This document shows positions 52,032 through 59,784 of a stretch of 61,626 nucleotides of DNA, piece by piece. The DNA is from a virus. The notes under the pieces are model-generated. The model was given only the letters and a program-made list of their open reading frames with translations, was not told the DNA's origin and ran no database searches. The position numbers and the translations under genes were made by a program. Positions within the stretch are counted from its first letter, which is position 1. Each line of letters begins with the position of its first letter. The stretch is from the IMG/VR virus record IMGVR_UViG_3300046167_000317, positions 1-61,626 of that record; one strand, given 5' to 3'.

Positions 52032-53000
52032 TTACCAAATGTCTTCAAAGTCTTCGCCTTCCCCAGCTTTCGAGTAATCCGTTGGCCTAGTGGCGAAAAA
52101 ATCAGTATGAGTGACCCCGCCGGTAAGATGATAGAACCAATCAAGATTGCCTGCTGCTTTGGTGTCATACGCAAAATACGAACCCAAGTCAACGTAACCA
52201 AGTTCCACAAGTTTTTCATTTGTTCTCTTTTTTATAAAGTGTTTTAAATCATTAGCTGATATACCTTCAATATCACCAGCTTCAAACATTTTGTCAATAT
52301 ATTTAGTTTCTAACTTAATCATAGTTTCCGCGGCTTTTATTATATCTTCTCGACATAAGTTCAGCAATTGTCCATTTTCACTGCACATATCGCGAAATAG
52401 TTTACAACCCATTTTACTATGTAAGCTTTCATCCCTTACGGACCATTTCATTTGCTGTCCAATACCTTTAAGCAAATTGCGTAGCTGAAAAGAATAAAGC
52501 ACTGCAAAAGCAGAATACAAGCTAACTCCTTCAGCGAATGCAGAGAAGACAGCAAGCGACTTAGCAATGCCAATTGGATCATTGCCATCGTAAGCAACAA
52601 GATTATCAAAACGAGCAGCCGTAGCAGGCTCATGTAAAAATGCCTCATAATCTTCTAGTTTTAATGTTTCGTTTAAATAACTATACGCTACCGCGTGAAT
52701 AGTTTCTTGTGATCCGAACATCATAGCCATTTGTTGTATTTCATGCTTAGGGAACCAACCAACTACTTTCTGTGTCCAATAATCCGATACCGCACACTCC
52801 GTCTGTGCAAAGCCAAGTAAAATGTTACCGACCAGGTTTTTTTCTTTATCATCTAATTTTTCGTTCCAATCTTTAATATCACTTTGCATCGATATTTCGG
52901 TGTGCAACCAAAATGCCTGTGCTTGTTTTAACCAACCTTCTGTGTAGTACTCAGGGTACTCAAAAGGCTTATAAGCTACTCTTTCGTCAAATAATCCCAT
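52032..53000 (-). CDS. nrdB: Ribonucleotide reductase, class I small subunit
   Basis: The 322-residue beta subunit has the diiron ligands Glu68 (AQTECAV), Glu99 and His102 (GSQETIHAVAY), Glu157 (FAEGVSLY), and Glu191 and His194 (RDESLHSKMG). It also has a Tyr106 at the radical position, so a tyrosyl-radical enzyme is expected. The first ligand is Glu instead of the Asp of E. coli NrdB. It ends with the acidic tail EGEDFEDIW, which in this family docks the large subunit. Its ATG overlaps the TAA of the preceding small gene. Confidence 0.9.
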   Translation of the reverse strand: MGLFDERVAYKPFEYPEYYTEGWLKQAQAFWLHTEISMQSDIKDWNEKLDDKEKNLVGNILLGFAQTECAVSDYWTQKVVGWFPKHEIQQMAMMFGSQETIHAVAYSYLNETLKLEDYEAFLHEPATAARFDNLVAYDGNDPIGIAKSLAVFSAFAEGVSLYSAFAVLYSFQLRNLLKGIGQQMKWSVRDESLHSKMGCKLFRDMCSENGQLLNLCREDIIKAAETMIKLETKYIDKMFEAGDIEGISANDLKHFIKKRTNEKLVELGYVDLGSYFAYDTKAAGNLDWFYHLTGGVTHTDFFATRPTDYSKAGEGEDFEDIW

Positions 53001-53167
53001 TATAAATTTATTATGTGTTGTATAGTTTTTAATTCACTCCTCCAGGCGTCCATATAAGCTATCATATCAGCTTTTTTTGTAGATCTTGATACATTACGCA
53101 TATCATCTAAAATGGATCGCACAAACAGGTCTATTGTGTGTAATTGTGTTTCTTTATCTTCTTCCAT
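53000..53167 (-). CDS. Small hypothetical protein (55 aa)
   Basis: The 55-codon ORF starts MEEDKETQLHTIDLFVRSIL and ends AWRSELKTIQHIINL. It is a charged helical protein. Start and stop both overlap their neighbours as TAATG, which argues that it is translated. No family recognised. Confidence 0.65.
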   Translation of the reverse strand: MEEDKETQLHTIDLFVRSILDDMRNVSRSTKKADMIAYMDAWRSELKTIQHIINL

Positions 53168-53322
53168 TAATTATAAGTTGTTAACGCTAAGTCAATAAAC
53201 GGCATGTATAGCACATAAGAGGTTTGCTCTGGCTCTTCATAGGTTCTTGCTCCTAGTAATATTCCAGGGTAAAACCCTAACTCAATTGACCATAATGGTT
53301 TGTTTTCTTCTTTTTTACTCAT
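53167..53322 (-). CDS. Small conserved phage protein (51 aa)
   Basis: The 51-codon ORF has the pattern KPLWSIELGFYPGILLGART, then SYVLYMPFIDLALTTYN. This looks like a small phage family that I recognise by pattern and whose role is unknown. It starts 1 nt after the next upstream ORF and ends in a TAATG overlap with the downstream gene. Confidence 0.65.
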   Translation of the reverse strand: MSKKEENKPLWSIELGFYPGILLGARTYEEPEQTSYVLYMPFIDLALTTYN

Positions 53323-53323
53323 A

Positions 53324-53479
53324 TTATATATTTTTGCTTAATATTAATGGGGATTCGTCATTGTTTCTTTTTATTAAATAAAAGCTTTGATTTTCTGTTA
53401 TATTCAAAGGTTCGTCTTTAAAAGTTTTAGGATATTTATCTCTTACGTATTTTTCAATTCTCGCTACATCTAATTCCAT
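53324..53479 (-). CDS. Small hypothetical protein (51 aa)
   Basis: The ORF reads MELDVARIEKYVRDKYPKTF, then NITENQSFYLIKRNND and SPLILSKNI. Its start lies 26 nt inside the end of the 53454-53630 gene. No family recognised. It continues the tight operon between nuclease and reductase genes. Confidence 0.55.
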   Translation of the reverse strand: MELDVARIEKYVRDKYPKTFKDEPLNITENQSFYLIKRNNDESPLILSKNI

Positions 53480-53630
53480 ATTGTTCTTGTAATTCTATTA
53501 ATTCATTATATTTAACTTTACCTCGTATTTCCCAGCTCCATTTGACAAACTTATCAATTTGACGCTCGGCATACTTTTGTCTAGCTATTCTTTTCTTTTC
53601 GAAAGGATTATGCTTATTGTCTCGTCGCAT
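53454..53630 (-). CDS. Small basic protein (58 aa)
   Basis: The 58-codon ORF is basic and helical (HNPFEKKRIARQKYAERQID, KFVKWSWEIRGKVKYNELIE). It overlaps the upstream nuclease gene by 46 nt and the downstream gene by 26 nt. The strong overlap lowers confidence, but the composition is that of a real protein. Confidence 0.5.
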   Translation of the reverse strand: MRRDNKHNPFEKKRIARQKYAERQIDKFVKWSWEIRGKVKYNELIELQEQYGIRCSEN

Positions 53631-54055
53631 TCTTTTTGATTTTGTGGTTTGTATAATGTAGTTCCTGGAAATTGTTTAACAATTAATTGTTTAAATAACT
53701 TCCAGCGCATAGGAAAACTTTCGTTTGCTCTACCTTTAGTTTCTATAATAAAATCATCGCCAATAAAATCAGGAGTGTATTTAATAGGTAAGATACGTTT
53801 GCAACCCCTATTTTTGTAATCGCCTTTTCCATTAGCCTGTCTTTCGTATACTTCGTTATCAAAATGAAAGCCGTTAAGTAAAACAAAAGTTTCTCCTTCA
53901 TATTTAGCTTTTATTTTAGCCTTCTTTAAAGCCATATACATATAACGTTCTAGCCCTGAGGCGAAGTTGATGCCATCATATGACACCTTCTTCGACTGCA
54001 CTGGGCCTCGTTTTTTGCTTTTTCTTTTATAAGGTTTCCGTCTCATGTACTTCAA
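53585..54055 (-). CDS. Endonuclease with a PD-(D/E)xK fold, DUF1064-like
   Basis: The 156-residue protein has a basic N-terminus (KYMRRKPYKRKSKKRG), then SGLERYMYMALKKAKIKAKY, YTPDFIGDDFIIETKGRANE and a helix with MRWKLFKQLIVKQF. The Glu of GLERY, Asp of TPDF and ETKG are the spaced acidic and Lys residues of a restriction-type nuclease, as in DUF1064 or Holliday-junction nucleases. It may resolve recombination or packaging intermediates, or degrade host DNA. A second Met three codons on is an equally good start. Confidence 0.7.
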   Translation of the reverse strand: MKYMRRKPYKRKSKKRGPVQSKKVSYDGINFASGLERYMYMALKKAKIKAKYEGETFVLLNGFHFDNEVYERQANGKGDYKNRGCKRILPIKYTPDFIGDDFIIETKGRANESFPMRWKLFKQLIVKQFPGTTLYKPQNQKECDETISIILSKRKE

Positions 54056-54290
54056 TATTTTTTAAAGCTGCCTCTTGAATATCCTCTGTATAAACTTCTT
54101 TAGCTTTTTGAAGATACAACACAGCATCCATTAATTCTTCTTGTAAATGATTAAGCCAAGCAAACATATTAGATGGGTCGTCTCTTAGTGTTACACCATA
54201 TTTTGCAAAGCCTACATCAGATCTTGATACAAACTTATCAACAACACGTTCAACAACTGGATCTCTAAATTCTATTTGTTTTTTACTCAT
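54027..54290 (-). CDS. Conserved helical phage protein, possibly NTP-pyrophosphohydrolase-like (87 aa)
   Basis: The protein shows DPVVERVVDKFVSRSDVGFA, KYGVTLRDDPSNMF and AWLNHLQEELMDAVLYLQKA. The EELMDAVLYL helix resembles the metal-binding helix of all-alpha NTP pyrophosphatases, but the second helix motif is not evident. The family is common in marine phages. Its start overlaps the stop of the MazG-fusion gene (ATGA). Confidence 0.6.
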   Translation of the reverse strand: MSKKQIEFRDPVVERVVDKFVSRSDVGFAKYGVTLRDDPSNMFAWLNHLQEELMDAVLYLQKAKEVYTEDIQEAALKNIEVHETETL

Positions 54291-55060
54291 AGTGTTTCTT
54301 TTACAAATGTTCCGTTAATCATTTTACCTTTGCGATTAGCTATTTCATTGTATGCTGAATCAATACAGTTTTCTATATCAAAACCTTCTAGCTTTGCTAG
54401 GTTTGTTAATACAACAACAATATCGCCAATTGCATCTACAATTTCTGGTTTATCATCATTAAGCAATGCAGCTGCTAGTTCACCAGCCTCTTCCATTAGT
54501 TTAACATATTGCGTTTGAGAATTACCTTTGTCGTATATACCTCTTTCATTAGCCCAAGATCTTATAAGATCAAATCGCGAGGGTAAAGGATAAGGTTGAG
54601 GCGTATGCTTAGGATTAAAAAATGCTTCATAGAAAGCTTTGTTGTAAATGTAGCTTCGGTTTTCGTTAAACATTGAAGTTCTAGCATTAGCCATTATCCA
54701 AGGTATGTTTTCTTTAGTTATTTTGAACTTACCGTTAGATGTTTCCCAACTTAAGTCTAAATTGTCCATTAATCTACCTTTCAGTTTATCTAATGGACAC
54801 GGGAATGTTGACGTCTGCTCTGTAGCGTTTATTTTCATTTTTTTGTTTTTATTAATTAAATTTGTATAAGATTGTCGGTCGACTTTATAGCCGTAAGACT
54901 TTTGAAGTTCTAACTCCATAGCTGACACATAATCAATGTCATCACTAGTAAGTAGAACTTCGTATTCGCCTGGTGCATAACCTTGTTGCACTGTAACTCT
55001 TTTATTAAGATTACGTGTAACGCCAATTTTTTTACCAGGAATGTGATAAATGTTGTACAT
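54287..55060 (-). CDS. Fusion of a GIY-YIG-like domain and a MazG-like NTP pyrophosphohydrolase (257 aa)
   Basis: Residues 1-70 (YNIYHIPGKKIGVTRNLNKR, then SDDIDYVSAMELELQ) have the layout of a GIY-YIG nuclease, but the two triplets are degenerate (IYH and KIGVT), so catalysis is uncertain. The middle part (about 95-150) is unknown. The C-terminus (185-257) is MazG-like: EEAGELAAAL with Glu190, Glu191 and Glu194, then EIVDAIGD with Glu206 and Asp209 as Mg ligands. MazG enzymes hydrolyse NTPs or ppGpp-type signals in infected cells. Confidence 0.65.
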   Translation of the reverse strand: MYNIYHIPGKKIGVTRNLNKRVTVQQGYAPGEYEVLLTSDDIDYVSAMELELQKSYGYKVDRQSYTNLINKNKKMKINATEQTSTFPCPLDKLKGRLMDNLDLSWETSNGKFKITKENIPWIMANARTSMFNENRSYIYNKAFYEAFFNPKHTPQPYPLPSRFDLIRSWANERGIYDKGNSQTQYVKLMEEAGELAAALLNDDKPEIVDAIGDIVVVLTNLAKLEGFDIENCIDSAYNEIANRKGKMINGTFVKETL

Positions 55061-55068
55061 AATTGTTT

Positions 55069-55917
55069 TTATTTACCAACACTCAGCTCTGCTTTTATTG
55101 CAGGATAAGGATTGTAGTTAATTAATTTAATTGTATTAGCTGTAGGTATATATATTTCTCCGCCATATTGGGTACATGAATATATGCCTGGTGTTTTATA
55201 TATGCCTTGGTCTAATTGTAATTTAGGCAGTATTCTTTTTGGTCTATCTAAATATACTTGAGCTTGTTCTAAATGATTATTATACAAATGACAATCACCA
55301 AGCTGACCTATAAGCTGTCCTGCTTTTAATCCAGCGCCCTTAGCTAACATTTCTAATAGTAAGCCGTACATAGTTATATCATAAGGCAAACCTAAAAACA
55401 CATCAGCTGAACGTTGCTGCCACATTAAATCTAAAACACCGTTGTTAATGTAAACTTGAAATCCATAATGACACGGCGGTAAAGCCATATCAGGCATATC
55501 AGCCGGGTTCCAAGCGTTGATCATAAGACGTCTAGAATTTGGATTAGTAGTTATGCTATACACAAGTTGTTCAAGCTGATCTACGCCGTTAAAATCGCGC
55601 CATTGCTTGCCATATACAGGACCAAGCGTTTCATCTGTTCTGCCTGAACGTTCATAATCAGGTCTCCAGTATTTAACACCATTATCTTCTAAATACTTAA
55701 GATCAGTCCTACCATTCAATATCCAAAGCAGTTCAGTTCTTGCTGCATTGAAGCTTATCTTCTTTCCTGTAAGTATAGGGAAGCCCAGTGACATATCGTG
55801 TCTAATCGTTCTTCCGAAGACAGACTTCGTCCCCGTGCCTGTTCGATCTTCTTTATCCAATCCTCTGTCGAGTATTTCTGATATAAGTCTTTTGTATTCA
55901 TTTTCTATGTTTGTCAT
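55069..55917 (-). CDS. thyA: Thymidylate-synthase-family enzyme with Asp at the dUMP/dCMP selector position
   Basis: I place the start at the Met at 55917 (MTNIENEYKRLISEILDRGL), where ThyA homology begins; this overlaps the upstream gene by 20 nt. The 282 residues include the folate/dUMP-site motifs DRTGTGTKSVFG, GPVYGKQWR, the nucleophile Cys149 (LPPCHYG), Arg169 and Asp172 (QQRSADVFLG) and LGDCHLYNNH. The residue corresponding to E. coli Asn177 is Asp180 (GLPYDITMYG). Asn there contacts the uracil; Asp is found in dCMP hydroxymethylase and turns ThyA toward dCMP, so the natural product may be 5-methyl- or 5-hydroxymethyl-dCMP. Confidence 0.85.
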   Translation of the reverse strand: MTNIENEYKRLISEILDRGLDKEDRTGTGTKSVFGRTIRHDMSLGFPILTGKKISFNAARTELLWILNGRTDLKYLEDNGVKYWRPDYERSGRTDETLGPVYGKQWRDFNGVDQLEQLVYSITTNPNSRRLMINAWNPADMPDMALPPCHYGFQVYINNGVLDLMWQQRSADVFLGLPYDITMYGLLLEMLAKGAGLKAGQLIGQLGDCHLYNNHLEQAQVYLDRPKRILPKLQLDQGIYKTPGIYSCTQYGGEIYIPTANTIKLINYNPYPAIKAELSVGK

Positions 55918-56158
55918 AATAGTATTTACAATATTCAAATATTTTTGTCCATATTTCTGTTTTGCCATATGTTTCTGGGCTGGTGTGAGTTCTATCTTTG
56001 CTCCGTATATCAATATACCATTGCGTTGGGGAATAAGCCTTAGGGGCAATAGCTATTTGATTTCTAACACACCATCTATATGCTTTCCATAATTCAGGAT
56101 CCATTGAGGGTTTACCCATATCAATAGCGCCTTTCTTTTTTTTAGATCCACTACCCAT
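55898..56158 (-). CDS. Small phage protein of unknown function (86 aa)
   Basis: After a Lys-rich start (GSGSKKKKGAIDMGKPS) the protein continues MDPELWKAYRWCVRNQIAIA, PKAYSPTQWYIDI, and ends TEIWTKIFEYCKYYYDKHRK. The body resembles a small phage family I have seen only as hypothetical. It begins one base after the primase-helicase stop and overlaps ThyA by 20 nt. Confidence 0.65.
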   Translation of the reverse strand: MGSGSKKKKGAIDMGKPSMDPELWKAYRWCVRNQIAIAPKAYSPTQWYIDIRSKDRTHTSPETYGKTEIWTKIFEYCKYYYDKHRK

Positions 56159-57868
56159 TTATTCCCACGGCATTTTTTCACCAGATACGTTTATCTGTTC
56201 GTGAGGTATAAAGCATCCTGATTTTGGTTCCCACTTGAAGTGAGCTTCAGCTCCATTCTCGCCAAGGTTTTGAAACTTAACTTTTAAAACTTTAGCTTTA
56301 ACTGTTTTAGCTTCGTAATCCCTGTGGACTAATAAACCATGATAGCTAGCGTCATACCATTCGCCGCCTCCTTTGATATTATACATTGTAGGCTCTTCAA
56401 TTTTACCATCACTACCTTTGTACATTTTAGTTGGATGAGCTACCACGAATACAAGCACATCGTACTTTTTAGCAAAGATTTCAATCTTGCTTAAGTACTC
56501 CATAGTATAACGATTAACATCTTCAGTCTTACAATCAACATCTCTTACTTTGTTAAATGGATCAATAACTAAGCATTTAATACCTTTACGCTTAACCAGC
56601 TCAGCCCCTTTACGCAACACAGAATCTAATGTGTAACGTTCCATATCAATGTGAAAGTAGTTACTATTACAATGATCTGCTACTTGATTCCATTTATCTC
56701 CTCCGATATCATCTCTAGTTGGCATACCTTGCCAATGCTTACGCATTAACTTATGAGCGTGTAAATAAGTCGGTACATTTTCTGGCGACGCAAACGCTGT
56801 TTTCCATCCGTAGTTATTATTATATCCGACAACCATCTGATCGACGAAATCACTCTTACCGGAACTAGGAATACCAGTAACAGTAATGAATTGACCAGTG
56901 TAAGTTGAGAAGATATCATCAAAATTTTCAAGGCCAACTTGGAATCCTGGTTTAAAGCCATTCTTAACAAAGTCGGTAACTTCATCTTCAATATCCCTGA
57001 ATGTTGTAACATTCTCAAGCGGTACTGGTCTTGCTCCCGAAATACGCTCTGATAATTTTTCTTTTCCATACTTTTGTAAATATTCATTTGCATCTTTACA
57101 GTCTTCAAACGATGCCAAGTAGCATACTTCAGATCCTAGTCTTCTAACTAGCTCTGCTTGTAAAGCCATACCAGCTTCGTCTGTGTCTACAGCCAATATG
57201 ATTTTTTCTTTGTCTTCGAAATAATCTATACAAGCATCTAAATAATCAAGGTTATTACTATTTAATGTAGCTCCGTTTGGAACTGATATCGCATTTGTTA
57301 TGCCAGCTTCATGGAGCGCAAGCACATCCATTTCGCCTTCAACAATAACACAATACTCATAACCTATTATACTATTTATATTATAAAATACTTTTTCAGC
57401 ACCCTTATATAATTTAAAGTTCTTTCGTCCATCGCGATACTTAACGTTGATAAGTTGATCGCCCATGAAGTAATTAAACTTTATAACGTTCTCGGTTTTA
57501 CCGGTCTGGGGCATATACTCAGGACCCTCACCAATCTTAAGATCAGTGAGAGTTTGCTGAGATATTCCTCTAGTTTTAAACCACTCAACTACTTTGCTAG
57601 CTGGAGGTTTATGTACAACCTCTGCAGGTCTTACATATACCTTTTCACTAGCACCTTTACGCTGATACGTATGTAGTTGAAATGATGTATTACAGTTGTG
57701 ACAAGTACCGAGACCCCGATCCCAATCATAAGACGCACATTTAGCCTTTTGATTCTTGGGTTTTCTATCAGGGGAACAAAGAGGACATATGCCCTGCTTC
57801 TTTCCCTCTTCAAGCTTATGTTGATTGAACTCGTCAATCAAAAATCCATTGATCTCTGTTGTCTGCAT
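56159..57868 (-). CDS. Primase-helicase, T7 gp4/Twinkle type
   Basis: The 569-residue protein has, in order, a zinc-binding primase domain (CPLC at 28-31, CHNC at 56-59), a TOPRIM domain (VIVEGEMDVLAL at about 174-185; VDTDEAG at 227-233), and a RecA-type DnaB-like helicase domain with Walker A GIPSSGKS (332-339) and Walker B LVIDPFNKV (about 430). It unwinds DNA and lays down primers at the replication fork. It is expressed with SSB and nucleotide genes from promoter copy 9. Confidence 0.9.
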   Translation of the reverse strand: MQTTEINGFLIDEFNQHKLEEGKKQGICPLCSPDRKPKNQKAKCASYDWDRGLGTCHNCNTSFQLHTYQRKGASEKVYVRPAEVVHKPPASKVVEWFKTRGISQQTLTDLKIGEGPEYMPQTGKTENVIKFNYFMGDQLINVKYRDGRKNFKLYKGAEKVFYNINSIIGYEYCVIVEGEMDVLALHEAGITNAISVPNGATLNSNNLDYLDACIDYFEDKEKIILAVDTDEAGMALQAELVRRLGSEVCYLASFEDCKDANEYLQKYGKEKLSERISGARPVPLENVTTFRDIEDEVTDFVKNGFKPGFQVGLENFDDIFSTYTGQFITVTGIPSSGKSDFVDQMVVGYNNNYGWKTAFASPENVPTYLHAHKLMRKHWQGMPTRDDIGGDKWNQVADHCNSNYFHIDMERYTLDSVLRKGAELVKRKGIKCLVIDPFNKVRDVDCKTEDVNRYTMEYLSKIEIFAKKYDVLVFVVAHPTKMYKGSDGKIEEPTMYNIKGGGEWYDASYHGLLVHRDYEAKTVKAKVLKVKFQNLGENGAEAHFKWEPKSGCFIPHEQINVSGEKMPWE

Positions 57869-57928
57869 TTAATTTAATTTAATTTATCTAATAACATTCT
57901 TCTAAACATTCAGGACATATGTATAGCA

Positions 57929-58240
57929 TTAGAATGGTAGATCGTCTGCAGGTTCTGGTACTGCCGGTGCTGCTTGTTGAGGTTGGCCATCACGAGGCGC
58001 TGCTGCAACGTTGTCTCCATTAGTCCATACTACTTTAACATTACCTAAATAAACCTTGTCAGCTTTGGCCTCACGCTCTTCTTTAGTTTGTTCTACTATT
58101 ATCGGACCATTGTTTCCAAATTGGTCAAGCTCATCATTAAGAGTAATAGTGATGGGTAAATACTTGCCTTTCTTTCCAACATAGATTTTATCTTTAGGAA
58201 TTTTGTTTAGGTCAATACTTGTTTTAATTATACTAGCCAT
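57929..58240 (-). CDS. Probable single-stranded DNA-binding protein (103 aa)
   Basis: A short OB-like beta-rich domain (VGKKGKYLPITITLNDELDQ; DKVYLGNVKVVWTNGD) is followed by a Pro/Ala/Gln-rich linker (AAPRDGQPQQAAPAVPEP) and the acidic tip DDLPF at residues 99-103, the signature by which SSB recruits partner proteins. It lies directly upstream of the primase-helicase gene. It is half the size of bacterial SSB, and its core is not recognisable beyond composition. Confidence 0.7.
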   Translation of the reverse strand: MASIIKTSIDLNKIPKDKIYVGKKGKYLPITITLNDELDQFGNNGPIIVEQTKEEREAKADKVYLGNVKVVWTNGDNVAAAPRDGQPQQAAPAVPEPADDLPF

Positions 58241-58241
58241 A

Positions 58242-58418
58242 TTAGTATGCGTTTAATTGGTTAAACATTCTTTGCATTTGGGATTTTGTTGCGCCTGTTG
58301 TACGGCGTAAGTTATCTACAGCTTTTACATGATTTTGATTTGTATAGAAGTTATCTACACTAGTTTCTAATCCTGATACTGTACATACTTTTGTTTGGTT
58401 TTTTCTGGTTCTTGCCAT
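58242..58418 (-). CDS. Small conserved phage protein (58 aa)
   Basis: The 58-codon ORF reads MARTRKNQTKVCTVSGLETS, VDNFYTNQNHVKAVDNLRRT, ending TKSQMQRMFNQLNAY. The VDNFYTNQNHVKAVDN pattern is well conserved in marine phages beside SSB genes, as I recall. It is the first gene after promoter copy 9 and may act in replication; the function is unknown. Confidence 0.7.
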   Translation of the reverse strand: MARTRKNQTKVCTVSGLETSVDNFYTNQNHVKAVDNLRRTTGATKSQMQRMFNQLNAY

Positions 58419-58451
58419 TGGTTTTAAATTTAATTGTTATTAATATTCATG

Positions 58452-58487
58452 TTTATTATCAATACTGCTTCGTGTTATGTTTGTAAA
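58452..58487 (-). promoter_or_regulatory. 36-bp early/middle promoter element, copy 9 (replication operon)
   Basis: Minus strand: TTTACAAAC, N5, ACGA, N9, GATAATAAA. This copy, 13.4 kb from the nearest other copy around the circle, keeps all three blocks and the exact 36-bp length. It sits immediately after the exonuclease stop at 58488 and 33 nt before the start at 58418. It probably drives SSB, primase-helicase, ThyA and reductase genes. Confidence 0.78.
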
Positions 58488-59219
58488 TTACAAAGTCTGA
58501 TTAATAAAATAGTTTTCCGGTTTAAAGTCCGGGTTTTCGTAGAATAATTTATATGCTTCTACAGCTTTTTCAACTTTATCCTCTCCTTTAGAATAGAACT
58601 CAGGTGAACAGTCATATATACCTATCTGGTGTGTTGTTTTATCTATTACAATAAAAACCATTTCATAACCAAATAACTCTCTGTATATATAAGCTTGACT
58701 GTTATAATTGTACTTCTGAGCAGAGTATCTAAACTTAGAAATATCAGCCGTTGTTTTTAAATCAATAATTAACTTTTCGTCGTGATTAACAATATCGGCT
58801 TTGCCTTTCCATAGTTTACCTTTAATCTCTGCAATCCCAGGCACTTCGTATTCTACATTACCATCCCGTATTAAACCTCTACATACTTCGTTAGACATCA
58901 TAACATCTATAAGTACTTCGAGCTTATCTACTTCTGATTGTAGAAGACACATCTCACCTCCTGAGATCTCTTTGTAAGCTTTTGTATTTCTAGTAGAAGC
59001 TTCTATCACTTTGTATTTCTTAAGCTTATCTGGCTCAAGTATTGCAGTATGAAAGTAGCCTCCAACTAAAAATGCAGGGATTTGTTTTTGCTTTTCCCTA
59101 AGCGACAAAGGATTAGTTAATAGTTTTGAGATATCTGAATTACTTAGGAATTGTTTTCCAAACTTACCATAGTAATGTTCATCTTCTCTTAACTTCTTTA
59201 ACTCATCTTTTCTTGTCAT
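58488..59219 (-). CDS. PD-(D/E)xK exonuclease of the RecE/DUF3799 type (243 aa)
   Basis: The protein has a helical N-terminal domain (ISKLLTNPLSLREKQKQIPA, then FLVGGYFHTAILEPDKL) and the nuclease motifs GKADIVNHDEKLIIDLKTTA, giving a D-x(n)-D-L-K pattern with Asp and Lys in place. Such exonucleases resect DNA ends to 3' tails for annealing recombination. It is encoded next to an ERF-family annealase, so the two form a phage recombination pair. Start and stop overlap their neighbours. Confidence 0.75.
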   Translation of the reverse strand: MTRKDELKKLREDEHYYGKFGKQFLSNSDISKLLTNPLSLREKQKQIPAFLVGGYFHTAILEPDKLKKYKVIEASTRNTKAYKEISGGEMCLLQSEVDKLEVLIDVMMSNEVCRGLIRDGNVEYEVPGIAEIKGKLWKGKADIVNHDEKLIIDLKTTADISKFRYSAQKYNYNSQAYIYRELFGYEMVFIVIDKTTHQIGIYDCSPEFYSKGEDKVEKAVEAYKLFYENPDFKPENYFINQTL

Positions 59220-59737
59220 TATAACGTTTTTAATGTTGCAGCAGGTATATCGTATTTACTTTTTATTGCTTCTAAGCTTCCCCCCGCTTTTAAGAAAGCC
59301 TTAGCTTTTGTTAACGCTGCTCCTTCTAATTTCGGCTTGGCAGTTTTACCGTGTCCATTCGTTGCATCACTGTCAGCTGTGTCATCAATTAAGAATAAAT
59401 TACCGAGTGAATACTTTTTACCGTAGCTTGATGCGCTACCAAACTTCTGGGGCATTTGCATACCTTTTTGATCTAAATCAACGCCAACTAAAGCTGTTGC
59501 GTGTATAGCACTTTTGCCGTCAGAAATAGTCGAAGTTGAACAAATAATAGGAAAGCCTTGGGCTTCAACCAATTGCTCGCTGATTGTTACTGTAACTCCT
59601 AACTCTAATAGAAAGGGCTTTGTTGCTTCTAGGATATCTTCGGCTGATCTGAAGTTATATTTGCCGAATGAATTAAATCTACTTTTCTTCGATTTAAACT
59701 TTGTCTGGATCGTTGCCAGTTTCTCATTTAAGGTCAT
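59219..59737 (-). CDS. ERF-family single-strand annealing protein (172 aa)
   Basis: The core YNFRSAEDILEATKPFLLEL, then SDGKSAIHATALVGVD and FGSASSYGKKYSLGNLFLID, matches the ERF recombinase superfamily (single-strand annealing). A Thr/Ala/Lys-rich C-terminal helix-turn-helix-like segment (AAALTKAKAFLKAGG-type) ends the protein. It anneals complementary strands during concatemer formation and repair, working with the adjacent exonuclease. Confidence 0.7.
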   Translation of the reverse strand: MTLNEKLATIQTKFKSKKSRFNSFGKYNFRSAEDILEATKPFLLELGVTVTISEQLVEAQGFPIICSTSTISDGKSAIHATALVGVDLDQKGMQMPQKFGSASSYGKKYSLGNLFLIDDTADSDATNGHGKTAKPKLEGAALTKAKAFLKAGGSLEAIKSKYDIPAATLKTL

Positions 59738-59784
59738 ATGGTTTGTGGTTTGTTATTAATATAATTACGTATTTTGTTCATAAA

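Noticed and set aside
59749-59784. Degenerate tenth copy of the 36-bp promoter before the ERF gene
   Set aside because: Only CGTATT and part of the last block agree; the TTTRCAAAC block reads TTTATGAAC and the -10 block is lost.
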